Source of the DNA: an uncultured Bacilli bacterium
Lineage (GTDB): Bacteria > Bacillota_I > Bacilli_A > RF39 > UBA660
Direction: 5' to 3'
DNA: 40,151 bases
NCBI GenBank assembly: GCA_934141145.1
Contig: CAKPCA010000011.1
Coordinates: forward strand, 1 to 40,151
Part shown: piece by piece, positions 17,702 through 23,906 of the stretch
How positions within the stretch are numbered: the stretch's first letter is position 1
Layout: each line of letters starts with the position of its first letter
Position numbers and translations under genes: made by a program
The notes under the pieces: generated by a model
Databases searched by the model: none
What the model was told of the DNA's origin: nothing
The model's input: the letters and a program-made list of their open reading frames with translations, nothing else

Positions 17702-18466
17702 ATGACAAGATTAAATGAAATATTAAGTGAAATAGGGATATCAAAGGTTAAATTAGCAAAATATTTAGGTGTTTCAAGACAAATGGTTTATAATTATCTT
17801 GAAATGGATGATATAAATGATTGGCCTTTAGAAAAAAAGATGAAATTATTTAATTTACTTCAAATAAAATCATCTGAAGATATAGAAAAAATTGAAATAA
17901 CTAGTGAATTTATAAAACACGCAAATAGTTTAATAAATGAAAATAACGATAGTGTAGTAGAGAAGGGTAGCGTTAGTTTTGATGGTATAAAGCAAAAAGA
18001 TCAAGATACATTAAATGATATTATATATATATTAAAAGACCGTCTTACAGACGATAACGATGGTGAAGGAAGCATCATATGCAAATATTTATATTATTTC
18101 TTACAAACATTAGATAATATGCCTGAAATAAAATATATTTTAGCTTATGTTGCTAAAACTACAGGATTTATAAATCCAGATGAATTCGCATTTGATAAAG
18201 ATAACCAATTTACATTTGAAAGTATTTTATATCAAGCATTAGTATTATATACTAATGGTGGTGCTTCACAAAATAAAATTATAGAATCACATAAAAAATT
18301 TGTAACTGCTATTGAAAATAAAAACGAGGAAATATTATCTAGAACACAAGAATTAAATTCAGCTAAAGTACAAGCACTTCGTGAATTAGGATATACAGAA
18401 ATAAATGAATCTAACTATCAAGAAGTATTAGAAAAAATGGCTGAAATACAATCTAGAAAGATATAA
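17702..18466 (+). CDS. HTH (XRE-like) protein next to dif
   Basis: A 254-residue protein. Residues 1-55 form a Cro/C1-type helix-turn-helix (LSEIGISKVKLAKYLGVSRQMVYNYLEMDD). The remainder is helical with no enzyme motif that I recognise, ending in a probable coiled coil (IENKNEEILSRTQELNSAKVQALRELG). It lies on the host side, ending 6 bases before the left dif half-site, and has its own promoter. It could be an ordinary regulator or a protein tied to the terminus region; neither is shown. Confidence 0.7.
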   Translation: MTRLNEILSEIGISKVKLAKYLGVSRQMVYNYLEMDDINDWPLEKKMKLFNLLQIKSSEDIEKIEITSEFIKHANSLINENNDSVVEKGSVSFDGIKQKDQDTLNDIIYILKDRLTDDNDGEGSIICKYLYYFLQTLDNMPEIKYILAYVAKTTGFINPDEFAFDKDNQFTFESILYQALVLYTNGGASQNKIIESHKKFVTAIENKNEEILSRTQELNSAKVQALRELGYTEINESNYQEVLEKMAEIQSRKI

Positions 18467-18472
18467 TCAATA

Positions 18473-18500
18473 ATTTCGTATAATAATTATTGTGTTTTAC
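18473..18500. other. Left attachment site (dif left arm retained)
   Basis: Reads ATTTCGTATAA + TAATTA + TTGTGTTTTAC. The left arm and the 6-bp centre equal the intact dif at 23877, and two more bases match, but the right arm is diverged. This is the expected hybrid junction of host dif with phage sequence. Confidence 0.85.
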
Positions 18501-18514
18501 ACTTTATTTACAAT

Positions 18515-18542
18515 AAAAAATGTCAATTATTGACATTTTTTT
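18515..18542. terminator. Bidirectional terminator at the left prophage end
   Basis: AAAAAATGTCAA, loop TTA, TTGACATTTTTTT. It can end the leftward phage transcript after rep and the rightward host HTH transcript. It overlaps the rep stop codon. Confidence 0.9.
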
Positions 18543-19089
18543 AAATATTCTTATTATGCTCATCAATTAATTTTATAAAAGTTAACGCACTTCTTCTATA
18601 AATATCAAACAAACCAATAGAACATACATATTTTACGAAAGTATTATAGGTTAGAAAACTATCTATATTATTTATAAAGTCGAGTAGTTCAAGGACTTTG
18701 TCACTTTCACTTTTTTCAGTATTGTCTAAATAGTTTATTAATTTTAATGATAAGTCGCCGTGTACTTCACTTATGTCATATTGTGCTTTATCTTCATTAT
18801 TAAAATGAATTAAATATTTTAATGCGTTTTCAAGGTTTCTACATTTTTCCAAATAGTTTGGAGTTATGCCTAACTCGTCGGCGATAGCATTACGCCAACG
18901 ATAGTTATTAAATTTAATAACTATGTGGGTATGTTCTTTTTTTAAACTTCCGTCATCTAAAATATCTCTATTGTGAACTATATAAGCATATGAGTAATGT
19001 GATATAATGTAATCGAGCGCTTTTTTATGGGTATCATCTTCACTTGGGTAGAGTACTAGACACCAATTTAATGAGCGCTCATTACTCAT
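18541..19089 (-). CDS. Phage 1 rolling-circle initiator (Rep_2/pMV158 RepB type)
   Basis: A 182-residue HUH endonuclease expected to nick the double-strand origin and start rolling-circle replication. Motifs follow pMV158 RepB: WCLVLYPSED, a YIVHNRD block (HDKD-like), KKEHTHIVI with the metal HUH at H53-T54-H55, and ALKYLIHFNNEDKAQYD with the likely catalytic Tyr92. It is somewhat shorter than RepB. The ATG overlaps the ATPase stop by 8 bases. A hairpin origin with a pMV158-like nick motif lies 0.2 kb upstream inside the ATPase gene. It is unrelated to the initiator of prophage 2. Confidence 0.87.
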   Translation of the reverse strand: MSNERSLNWCLVLYPSEDDTHKKALDYIISHYSYAYIVHNRDILDDGSLKKEHTHIVIKFNNYRWRNAIADELGITPNYLEKCRNLENALKYLIHFNNEDKAQYDISEVHGDLSLKLINYLDNTEKSESDKVLELLDFINNIDSFLTYNTFVKYVCSIGLFDIYRRSALTFIKLIDEHNKNI

Positions 19090-19978
19090 GATCTAATATA
19101 TCACTTTCTATATCATCAATGTTTAAATCGCTCCAAAAATCATTATCTATTAAAATAGGGGTTTCTTCATTTTTTGATACATTTGTTTGTAAAGCATTGT
19201 CAATAAGAGTATTATTTTTAGAATTTATATGTAAAGTTTGTGTCCACTGACCATTGACCATGCCATTGCTTATAGTCGTAGTGTCAGCAATGGCGTCGTC
19301 GCACTGATTAAAGCGACGACTTTTGCCATTATTTTGCGTCTTTATTTGTTCAAAAGTATCATAACTTTCAATAATTTTTTTAAGTCCGTGCGATATTGTA
19401 GTATCTATCAAAGGTGCAATGTATTCATTTTCTTCATTACTCCATTTCATTTGCTCCGCATCTCGCATTGACTTAATTAAAATAGGGTAACCAAAAATTG
19501 AAAGCATATTACAATCTATTTGGTAACGACAATAACGGCGAAGTGTAATGTTAATTTCAAGCCACTCTTGGGCAGTTGTTAAAAATATAATGCGTCGTTT
19601 TCTCATTTGTGATAAAAAGTCTAATACTTCTGTATTAACTTTTGAAGTTTTTGTAAGTGCGGTAAATATTTCATCATATACAATTATGCAGTCGTGTTCA
19701 TCTCTTAACTTTAAAAGTTCATCAAAACCACTAAAATAAGTGTAATCTATACCTTGTATACTTGAAATGTTTGCATATATTTTCATATCTTTATTATTGT
19801 TTAAAAACTCAACTACAGAATAAGTCTTTCCTTTTCCTTGTTTTCCACAATAACAATAAACTCCAAAAGGCTTTGAAGTTTTACGAAAACCTTTTTTAAA
19901 AAAAGTTTTCCATTTTATTTTTACTTTTCTAAAATAAATAAAAAACACAATTATAAATATTAATAAAAATATTTTCAT
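19082..19978 (-). CDS. Phage 1 assembly ATPase (pI/Zot-like)
   Basis: Filamentous phages need a membrane ATPase to drive virion extrusion. This 298-residue protein has an N-terminal membrane helix (3-16), then a P-loop domain with Walker A GKQGKGKT (45-52) and Walker B CIIVYDE (97-103), followed by LSQMRKRRIIFLTTAQEW, a sensor-like region. The tail is polar and Asn/Asp-rich. The N-terminal anchor differs from classical Zot. It shows no clear similarity to the prophage 2 ATPase beyond the P-loop. The phage 1 replication origin is embedded in its coding sequence. Confidence 0.8.
   Translation of the reverse strand: MKIFLLIFIIVFFIYFRKVKIKWKTFFKKGFRKTSKPFGVYCYCGKQGKGKTYSVVEFLNNNKDMKIYANISSIQGIDYTYFSGFDELLKLRDEHDCIIVYDEIFTALTKTSKVNTEVLDFLSQMRKRRIIFLTTAQEWLEINITLRRYCRYQIDCNMLSIFGYPILIKSMRDAEQMKWSNEENEYIAPLIDTTISHGLKKIIESYDTFEQIKTQNNGKSRRFNQCDDAIADTTTISNGMVNGQWTQTLHINSKNNTLIDNALQTNVSKNEETPILIDNDFWSDLNIDDIESDILDHE
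19262..19320 (-). other. Candidate double-strand origin of prophage 1 (pMV158 type)
   Basis: Two adjacent perfect hairpins. The first has arms GTCGTCGC/GCGACGAC (19295-19320, loop 10). The second has arms GCCATTGCT/AGCAATGGC (19262-19294, loop 15). On the minus strand the second loop reads GACACTACGACTATA and contains ACTACGAC, one base short of the pMV158-family nick sequence TACTACG/AC as I recall it. A nick motif in a hairpin loop next to a Rep_2 gene is the expected arrangement. The block is strikingly GC-rich for this genome. Confidence 0.8.
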
Positions 19979-20025
19979 ATGTTCTCCTTTCTATACTTTT
20001 TGAAAAAAGTATACAAAAACTTTCC

Positions 20026-20123
20026 ACTATACCCGTGGTGGGTGAAAATAAACAAAAAAATGTTTTGTTTATTACATATATAAGTATTACGGCATTATGA
20101 AAAAAAGAATTTTCTCGGCATAA
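20026..20123. other. Shared non-coding element of prophage 1 (hairpin plus 15-mer)
   Basis: Within the 191-base gap between the ATPase and the pVI-like gene lie, in order, a GC-rich patch (CCCGTGGTGGG), a perfect 11-bp hairpin AATAAACAAAA/TTTTGTTTATT (20047-20073), 35 bases, and ATTTTCTCGGCATAA (20109-20123). Prophage 2 has the same order at 28532-28631 with an identical 15-mer. This is a candidate packaging signal, second-strand origin or promoter element. Confidence 0.6.
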
Positions 20124-20169
20124 TCGCTAGCGCTTTTATTCCAATTTCTTCTTTATTTCATAAATTAAC

Positions 20170-20469
20170 CTATGATTTTAATTTGTTGTACCATGAAATT
20201 ACTAATTTAATGACATAGAATAGAATAGGGGCAGTTAATTTCATAGTAAAATACATAACAATAAAACTTATTGCTAATGGTGGTATACCTAAAGCACTAA
20301 TGCACCAACCGATAGAACCAAAACCTATATCTAAAAAACTTGATATACTACCTAATGCACTCGATAAATCGGGTAGTATGCTCTCAATTAATGCGTCTAT
20401 CGGTAATAAACAAAGATTTATTAAATCAATTATAAATTGAAAAACTTGAGTCAATATTTCATTTATCAT
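20170..20469 (-). CDS. Phage 1 pVI-like minor coat / membrane protein
   Basis: A 99-residue protein with about three hydrophobic segments (8-30, 48-65 and 70-90), ending in a short basic tail (WYNKLKS). It follows the adsorption protein with a 4-base overlap. In filamentous phages this is the place of gene VI, whose product anchors pIII at the virion end. Size, topology and position support that role, with no sequence match claimed. Confidence 0.6.
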   Translation of the reverse strand: MINEILTQVFQFIIDLINLCLLPIDALIESILPDLSSALGSISSFLDIGFGSIGWCISALGIPPLAISFIVMYFTMKLTAPILFYVIKLVISWYNKLKS

Positions 20470-22145
20470 AAATCTAACACCTCAACTTTATCATCATCAG
20501 GGTCTTTAAATCCTTTTATTAGAGTATAAATTCGAACACATACCCAGTAGCCTATATACCCCGTAACAATAGTCTTATACATTGTATAAATTATGCCAAA
20601 CTTATTCTCATAAATAGAAGTCATACAAGGTAATGAGATAGTTTGTCCTTTTGAAAAAGGTATAGGTAAGTCTAAAGAATTACAAGTAGAACTTGTTAAA
20701 TTCTTTATTGCTTGTAATGGAGCAGTAATTATACTAGATAACCCGTGATCATTTGTTTTAAAATTTTTAAAGAAATCATATGTATCTTCTGCAGGATTTA
20801 TACTTGTTTTATTTTTTGTAGGTATATTATTTATATTAGTTGTTTGATTTTCTCCATTTTCATCAATATATGTAATATCTTGATTTATTTTTGAACTTGG
20901 GTCATCAACAACTATATAATTGTAAAGAGTAGAGTCATACCATATAAAACCTTTATCATAGTAGACAGTTACATTGCCGTCATTATCTGTTATCTGTGAT
21001 TTATAATCGTTATAAAATAAAATACCACCTTTGAACTCGTCTACATTTTTATATAATGATAATTCATACGGCGTACTCGTAGACGGAAAAGGTAACTGCT
21101 CAACGGGGTCACTTACAATACTCATATCTTTTAAATTTGCAAAAGCCGTATTAAAATAGCCTGCATAATAGAAGTTAAATTTGTAACTTGTTTCATCACA
21201 TTTCCCGTTGGGTATTACAGTCACATTGCCGTCAGTGTCTGTCGTAACTTCATTACTAGACTTTGTACACTCTGTGGGTACATTTCTAAAGTCTTTAGGG
21301 TAAAACAAAACTGCATATTTATTAAACATATCAATTTTTTCATAATTAGTAGGAAGAGTAGGCTCAAAATCTTTTTCAACATTATTTATATATATTTTTT
21401 CAAAAGACTTTTCTAATAATTGAAATTTATCAAAATTTAAAGGTAAAACTCTTTCATACATTTTTAATGTTGTATTATAATTTAAACCATAACTCATAGC
21501 ATTTGTAGAATACCCATTAGAAAGATAAAAATAATAAGTCTCATTATTAATTTTTCTTTCAAAACGATGATACATTTTTGAAGAATTATTATTTATTGAA
21601 TTATAATATTTTTCATATACACTATTTTTATTTTTTGAAATTATAATAGGTCTAAAAGTATTATAGGCTTCGTTATCGGTATAGGTTTTTAATACATTTT
21701 CTTTAAATTTATCATATGTATCAGACGAAACAGAACTTCCTTCGTTTGCTTTTTCATTAAGTATCATATTATAACTTGTTATTGATGAATTTTTTAATTG
21801 TATTATCATATATGCGTCGTTTTCTTTATCATAAAAATTAATATAATTATTTGCTAATGTAGTTTCATTTTTAAAATTGAAAATTATTGAAGTATTAGGA
21901 AATTCAAAAGAATAAAATTTTGTGAATTTACTATCTGCTATACTTGGACTAGAAAAACTACAAGTAGTACCTTTAGCAACATCTAATATATCGTAGCCAC
22001 GACTTGTTAAACAAATAGTATAATCTATTTGCTCATCTAATTCCTCTGCACTTGCTAAAAGAGGTTTTAAAAATAATACTCCTAAAGTAATTAAAATGCC
22101 GATTATAACTTTTTTTACTATATATCTTATGTCACTCTTAATCAT
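20466..22145 (-). CDS. Phage 1 pIII-like adsorption protein
   Basis: A 559-residue exported protein: signal peptide at about 1-34 ending ASA, a large extracellular part, and a C-terminal membrane segment near 525-550 with a short charged tail. Residues from EQIDYTICLTSRGYD to VEKDFEP are about 92% identical to the prophage 2 counterpart, whereas the rest diverges. Two DxDGNVTV motifs flank the middle region. Position before the pVI-like gene and its architecture fit the host-recognition/terminal coat protein. The receptor is unknown. Confidence 0.75.
   Translation of the reverse strand: MIKSDIRYIVKKVIIGILITLGVLFLKPLLASAEELDEQIDYTICLTSRGYDILDVAKGTTCSFSSPSIADSKFTKFYSFEFPNTSIIFNFKNETTLANNYINFYDKENDAYMIIQLKNSSITSYNMILNEKANEGSSVSSDTYDKFKENVLKTYTDNEAYNTFRPIIISKNKNSVYEKYYNSINNNSSKMYHRFERKINNETYYFYLSNGYSTNAMSYGLNYNTTLKMYERVLPLNFDKFQLLEKSFEKIYINNVEKDFEPTLPTNYEKIDMFNKYAVLFYPKDFRNVPTECTKSSNEVTTDTDGNVTVIPNGKCDETSYKFNFYYAGYFNTAFANLKDMSIVSDPVEQLPFPSTSTPYELSLYKNVDEFKGGILFYNDYKSQITDNDGNVTVYYDKGFIWYDSTLYNYIVVDDPSSKINQDITYIDENGENQTTNINNIPTKNKTSINPAEDTYDFFKNFKTNDHGLSSIITAPLQAIKNLTSSTCNSLDLPIPFSKGQTISLPCMTSIYENKFGIIYTMYKTIVTGYIGYWVCVRIYTLIKGFKDPDDDKVEVLDL
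21371..22038. repeat. 668-bp block shared by the two adsorption genes (copy 1)
   Basis: Collinear and gap-free with 27168-27835 (same length, high nucleotide identity by eye). It encodes the shared N-terminal domain. Identity falls sharply at both edges, as expected from recombination or from strong constraint on this domain only. Confidence 0.85.
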
Positions 22146-22477
22146 CTTAAAAACCTCCTAAAAAGACGGGAAAATAGTTTTATAGGTAATAATATACCTA
22201 TTATTACAAAAATTATAAATACAATAAGTATATCTGCTATATCACTGCGATAATAAAAATCAGTAGAAATGTTATTGTCGTTAATACAGATAGGGAGAGA
22301 GGTAATATCGCTAAAATTTTCGATACCATTAACACTATAATAATGTGAAGTATAAAAGTAATCAGTATATGTGTAATCAATATTTGTGTTTTGGGGTCTA
22401 TTATCATATACTCTAATTGTTTCTGCGTCTTTAATAACAACACAATTGTTAGTATCGTAAGTAGGAACATATATCAT
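22142..22477 (-). CDS. Phage 1 small membrane-anchored protein
   Basis: 111 residues: a polar, tyrosine- and asparagine-rich N-terminal 75 residues, then one hydrophobic segment (about 83-101), then a strongly basic tail (KLFSRLFRRFLR). The topology suggests an external N-terminus with a cytoplasmic basic end. It overlaps the genes on both sides by 4 bases, so it belongs to the structural operon. I do not recognise a family; a minor virion protein is plausible. Confidence 0.6.
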   Translation of the reverse strand: MIYVPTYDTNNCVVIKDAETIRVYDNRPQNTNIDYTYTDYFYTSHYYSVNGIENFSDITSLPICINDNNISTDFYYRSDIADILIVFIIFVIIGILLPIKLFSRLFRRFLR

Positions 22478-22587
22478 CTATTGCTAAATAGCATTGACCC
22501 CAAAAAATCAAATACTAAATATAAACCTATAAAACCAGGTAATATATCTATTAATTGAACCATTAATTGACACGCAATATCAAACAT
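22474..22587 (-). CDS. Phage 1 37-residue hydrophobic peptide
   Basis: Starts MFDIACQLMVQLIDILPGFIG and is almost entirely hydrophobic. AAGGAG lies 10 bases before the ATG, and the stop overlaps the next start (ATGA). It sits among virion genes where filamentous phages keep pVII/pIX-sized minor coat proteins. Support comes from the ribosome site and packing, not homology. Confidence 0.55.
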   Translation of the reverse strand: MFDIACQLMVQLIDILPGFIGLYLVFDFLGSMLFSNR

Positions 22588-22589
22588 AT

Positions 22590-22841
22590 CTATTCACTCT
22601 CCTTATTAATTTTTTGAAATTTTATAATTGAACTTATAAAATCATCTACCTCATCTAAATCTATTGATATTTCTTCTATTTGTATTCTTTTCATATGTTC
22701 TATAGGTAAACTATATATAAAATTGGAATCGTTAATATCACAGAAAGTAAACTCTGCGTCCCTAAATAAAACATATGGAGTTATATAAGACTCTTGTTTT
22801 CCTCTATAATTAAAACTTATATCATATAAAATTTTTTTCAT
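22590..22841 (-). CDS. Phage 1 small hypothetical protein
   Basis: 83 residues, soluble, with a beta-rich N-terminal part (ILYDISFNYRGKQESYITPYVLFRDAEFTFCDI) and an acidic helical end. It overlaps the preceding gene by 4 bases. It could be a replication accessory or ssDNA-binding protein, but no motif proves this. Confidence 0.55.
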   Translation of the reverse strand: MKKILYDISFNYRGKQESYITPYVLFRDAEFTFCDINDSNFIYSLPIEHMKRIQIEEISIDLDEVDDFISSIIKFQKINKESE

Positions 22842-23032
22842 TTTATTTTTTCCTCTTTAAACAATTCTTTTTCTAATTGACGGAATAAAATTATTCCTGA
22901 CAACATTATAGCCATCTGTAAATTAGCGCCGGTTTTCTTTTCTTCTAAACCCTTAAACGGGTCGCTTAATATCTTTTTTACTGCTTTATCATATTTTTCT
23001 TTAAATTCTTTCATTGTCATCTTATTTTCCAT
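22838..23032 (-). CDS. Phage 1 small hypothetical protein
   Basis: 64 residues, with a charged helical start (MKEFKEKYDKAVKKILSDPFKGLEEKK), a short hydrophobic stretch (MAIMLSGIILF) and a charged end. The start at 23032 is set by AAGGAG eight bases upstream. It is the first gene after the coat terminator and origin-like hairpin, so its transcription depends on read-through or a local promoter. Confidence 0.55.
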   Translation of the reverse strand: MENKMTMKEFKEKYDKAVKKILSDPFKGLEEKKTGANLQMAIMLSGIILFRQLEKELFKEEKIK

Positions 23033-23058
23033 ATTATTTTCTCCTTTCAAAATGTCGC

Positions 23059-23100
23059 AGATATGAGCCTACTATCAAGTATATTGATAGGATCATATCT
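23059..23100 (-). other. Hairpin carrying a second, phiX-type nick motif in prophage 1
   Basis: Outer arms AGATATGA/TCATATCT and inner arms CTATCAA/TTGATAG. The plus strand holds TATGAGCCTACTATCAAGTA (23062-23081), matching 19 of 20 bases with 24730-24749 of prophage 2. On the minus strand this contains ACTTGATA, the core of the phiX174 gpA nick site as I recall it. It lies between the coat terminator and the next gene. Confidence 0.6.
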
Positions 23101-23130
23101 AAAAAAATAGAGTAGAGTGAAACTCTACTC
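23101..23130 (-). terminator. Terminator after the phage 1 major coat gene
   Basis: 9-bp perfect stem GAGTAGAGT/ACTCTACTC with a 3-base loop, followed on the minus strand by a TA-T7 tract. It corresponds to the strong central terminator after gene VIII of Ff phages, which sets coat protein far above downstream products. Confidence 0.92.
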
Positions 23131-23137
23131 CTTAAGA

Positions 23138-23341
23138 TTACACTCTTACTTTTGCTTTTCCAGCACCTTTGATTAGTTTTCTTAAGAAATAGAAACCTAA
23201 TGCAACTGGTACCATAATTGCTAAAAATGGTATAATGTCAACTATAACACCAAAGAATGTATCTGCTGATAAACTTGTTGTTAGTGCTGTTATTACTGCT
23301 TTCATTCCTGTAGCTCCTTCAACTGCATCCATAAACATCAT
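23138..23341 (-). CDS. Phage 1 major coat protein (pVIII-like)
   Basis: 67 residues with the classic layout: a short N-terminal region, a helical section (VEGATGMKAVITALTTSLSADTFF), one membrane span (VDIIPFLAIMVPVALGFYFL) and a basic C-terminus (RKLIKGAGKAKVRV) that would face the DNA. No signal peptide is evident. The start at 23341 sits 10 bases after AGGAG; the in-frame TTG at 23347 is too close to it. The region ALTTSLSAD-x-F resembles the coat proteins of prophage 2. A strong terminator follows. Confidence 0.82.
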   Translation of the reverse strand: MMFMDAVEGATGMKAVITALTTSLSADTFFGVIVDIIPFLAIMVPVALGFYFLRKLIKGAGKAKVRV

Positions 23342-23389
23342 GTGCAATTTTCTCCTTTCATAATTTTTTTATATTAAATTTATTACATA

Positions 23390-23542
23390 CTACTCTTTAA
23401 TTGAAGTAGGGTGTAGTAAACTTAATAACTTTGCTTCTGTGTTAGATAAAAATATGTTTTTATCTAATTCCTCAACATATAAAACATAATATACTTTTCC
23501 TAATTTTGAAGTCATTTTTTTTACTTCTGCTTGTATTTTCAT
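23390..23542 (-). CDS. Phage 1 first early protein (50 residues)
   Basis: MKIQAEVKKMTSKLGKVYYV... is a small soluble protein, likely beta-alpha, of unknown family. GAAAGGAG lies just upstream of the ATG. It is the first gene after the operator-controlled leftward promoter, where filamentous phages often keep the ssDNA-binding protein; that role is only a guess. Confidence 0.55.
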   Translation of the reverse strand: MKIQAEVKKMTSKLGKVYYVLYVEELDKNIFLSNTEAKLLSLLHPTSIKE

Positions 23543-23557
23543 ATGTTCTCCTTTCTG

Positions 23558-23632
23558 CACTACAAATATGTAGTGGTTAAAGAAATCATACTACAATATT
23601 GTAGACTTGTCAATACTATATTTTTGTAGTAT
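23558..23632. promoter_or_regulatory. Three repressor operators of prophage 1
   Basis: CACTACA-AATA-TGTAGTG (23558-23575), CTACAATATTGTAG (23591-23604, perfect 14-bp palindrome) and ATACTA-N8-TAGTAT (23613-23632) share the core CTACA...TGTAG. They are spaced about 25-31 bp centre to centre, between the repressor gene and the leftward genes. The natural ligand is the adjacent HTH protein. Confidence 0.75.
23585..23613 (-). promoter_or_regulatory. Leftward lytic promoter of prophage 1
   Basis: On the minus strand: TTGACA (23613-23608), a 17-base spacer, TATGAT (23590-23585). The spacer contains the complete palindrome CTACAATATTGTAG, so bound repressor would directly block RNA polymerase. Confidence 0.85.
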
Positions 23633-23660
23633 GATATAATGCAAGAAAGGAAGTGTTAAA

Positions 23661-23906
23661 ATGCGATTAAAAGATTTAAGAATTGACAGAGATTTATATC
23701 AAAAAGACATTGCTAATATTTTGGGAATAGATCAAAGACAATATTCAAGATATGAACTTGGAAAATATGAAATGCCTTATAATATGATTATTAAATTAGC
23801 AATGTACTATAACACTAGCGTAGATTATTTACTTGGTATAACAGACAATAGCCAACCATACCAGAGAAATAAAGCAATTTCGTATAATAATTATTATGTA
23901 AACTAG
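23661..23906 (+). CDS. Phage 1 immunity repressor (XRE/Cro-C1 HTH)
   Basis: 81 residues, essentially one HTH domain (LKDLRIDRDLYQKDIANILGIDQRQYSRYELGKYEMPYNMIIKLAMYYNTSVDYLLG). Its ribosome site is AAAGGAAG. It is divergent from the leftward operon and faces three palindromic operators, the classic immunity arrangement. The last codons (AISYNNYYVN and the TAG stop) are spelled by the dif site itself, so the C-terminus differs between the integrated and circular forms. Confidence 0.88.
   Translation: MRLKDLRIDRDLYQKDIANILGIDQRQYSRYELGKYEMPYNMIIKLAMYYNTSVDYLLGITDNSQPYQRNKAISYNNYYVN

Larger units (their letters stand above)
18473..23904 (-). mobile_element. Inovirus-like prophage 1, integrated at dif
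   Basis: About 5.4 kb between two dif-type sites, with the gene content of a filamentous phage and genes read leftward. From right to left these are: repressor (opposite strand), a 50-residue protein, major coat protein, terminator, small proteins, a pIII-like adsorption protein, a pVI-like membrane protein, assembly ATPase and a Rep_2-type initiator. It encodes no integrase, so it must rely on the host Xer recombinases, as CTX-phi does. No disrupted gene is visible, so it may be active. Size and order fit known inoviruses of Gram-positive hosts; the assignment is by architecture. Confidence 0.88.

Noticed and set aside
19238..19739. Plus-strand open frames opposite the phage 1 ATPase
   Set aside because: They are antisense to a gene with clear Walker motifs, lack ribosome sites, and arise from AT-rich codon use.
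18541..19978. Prophage 1 as an integrated plasmid because of its pMV158-like Rep
   Set aside because: A coat protein with central terminator, an exported adsorption protein, a pVI-like protein and an assembly ATPase make a filamentous phage the better reading; the Rep is a borrowed module.
22237..22470. 77-residue open frame on the minus strand
   Set aside because: It lies entirely inside the 111-residue frame, which has overlapping start and stop junctions with both neighbours; the alternative has no ribosome site or context.
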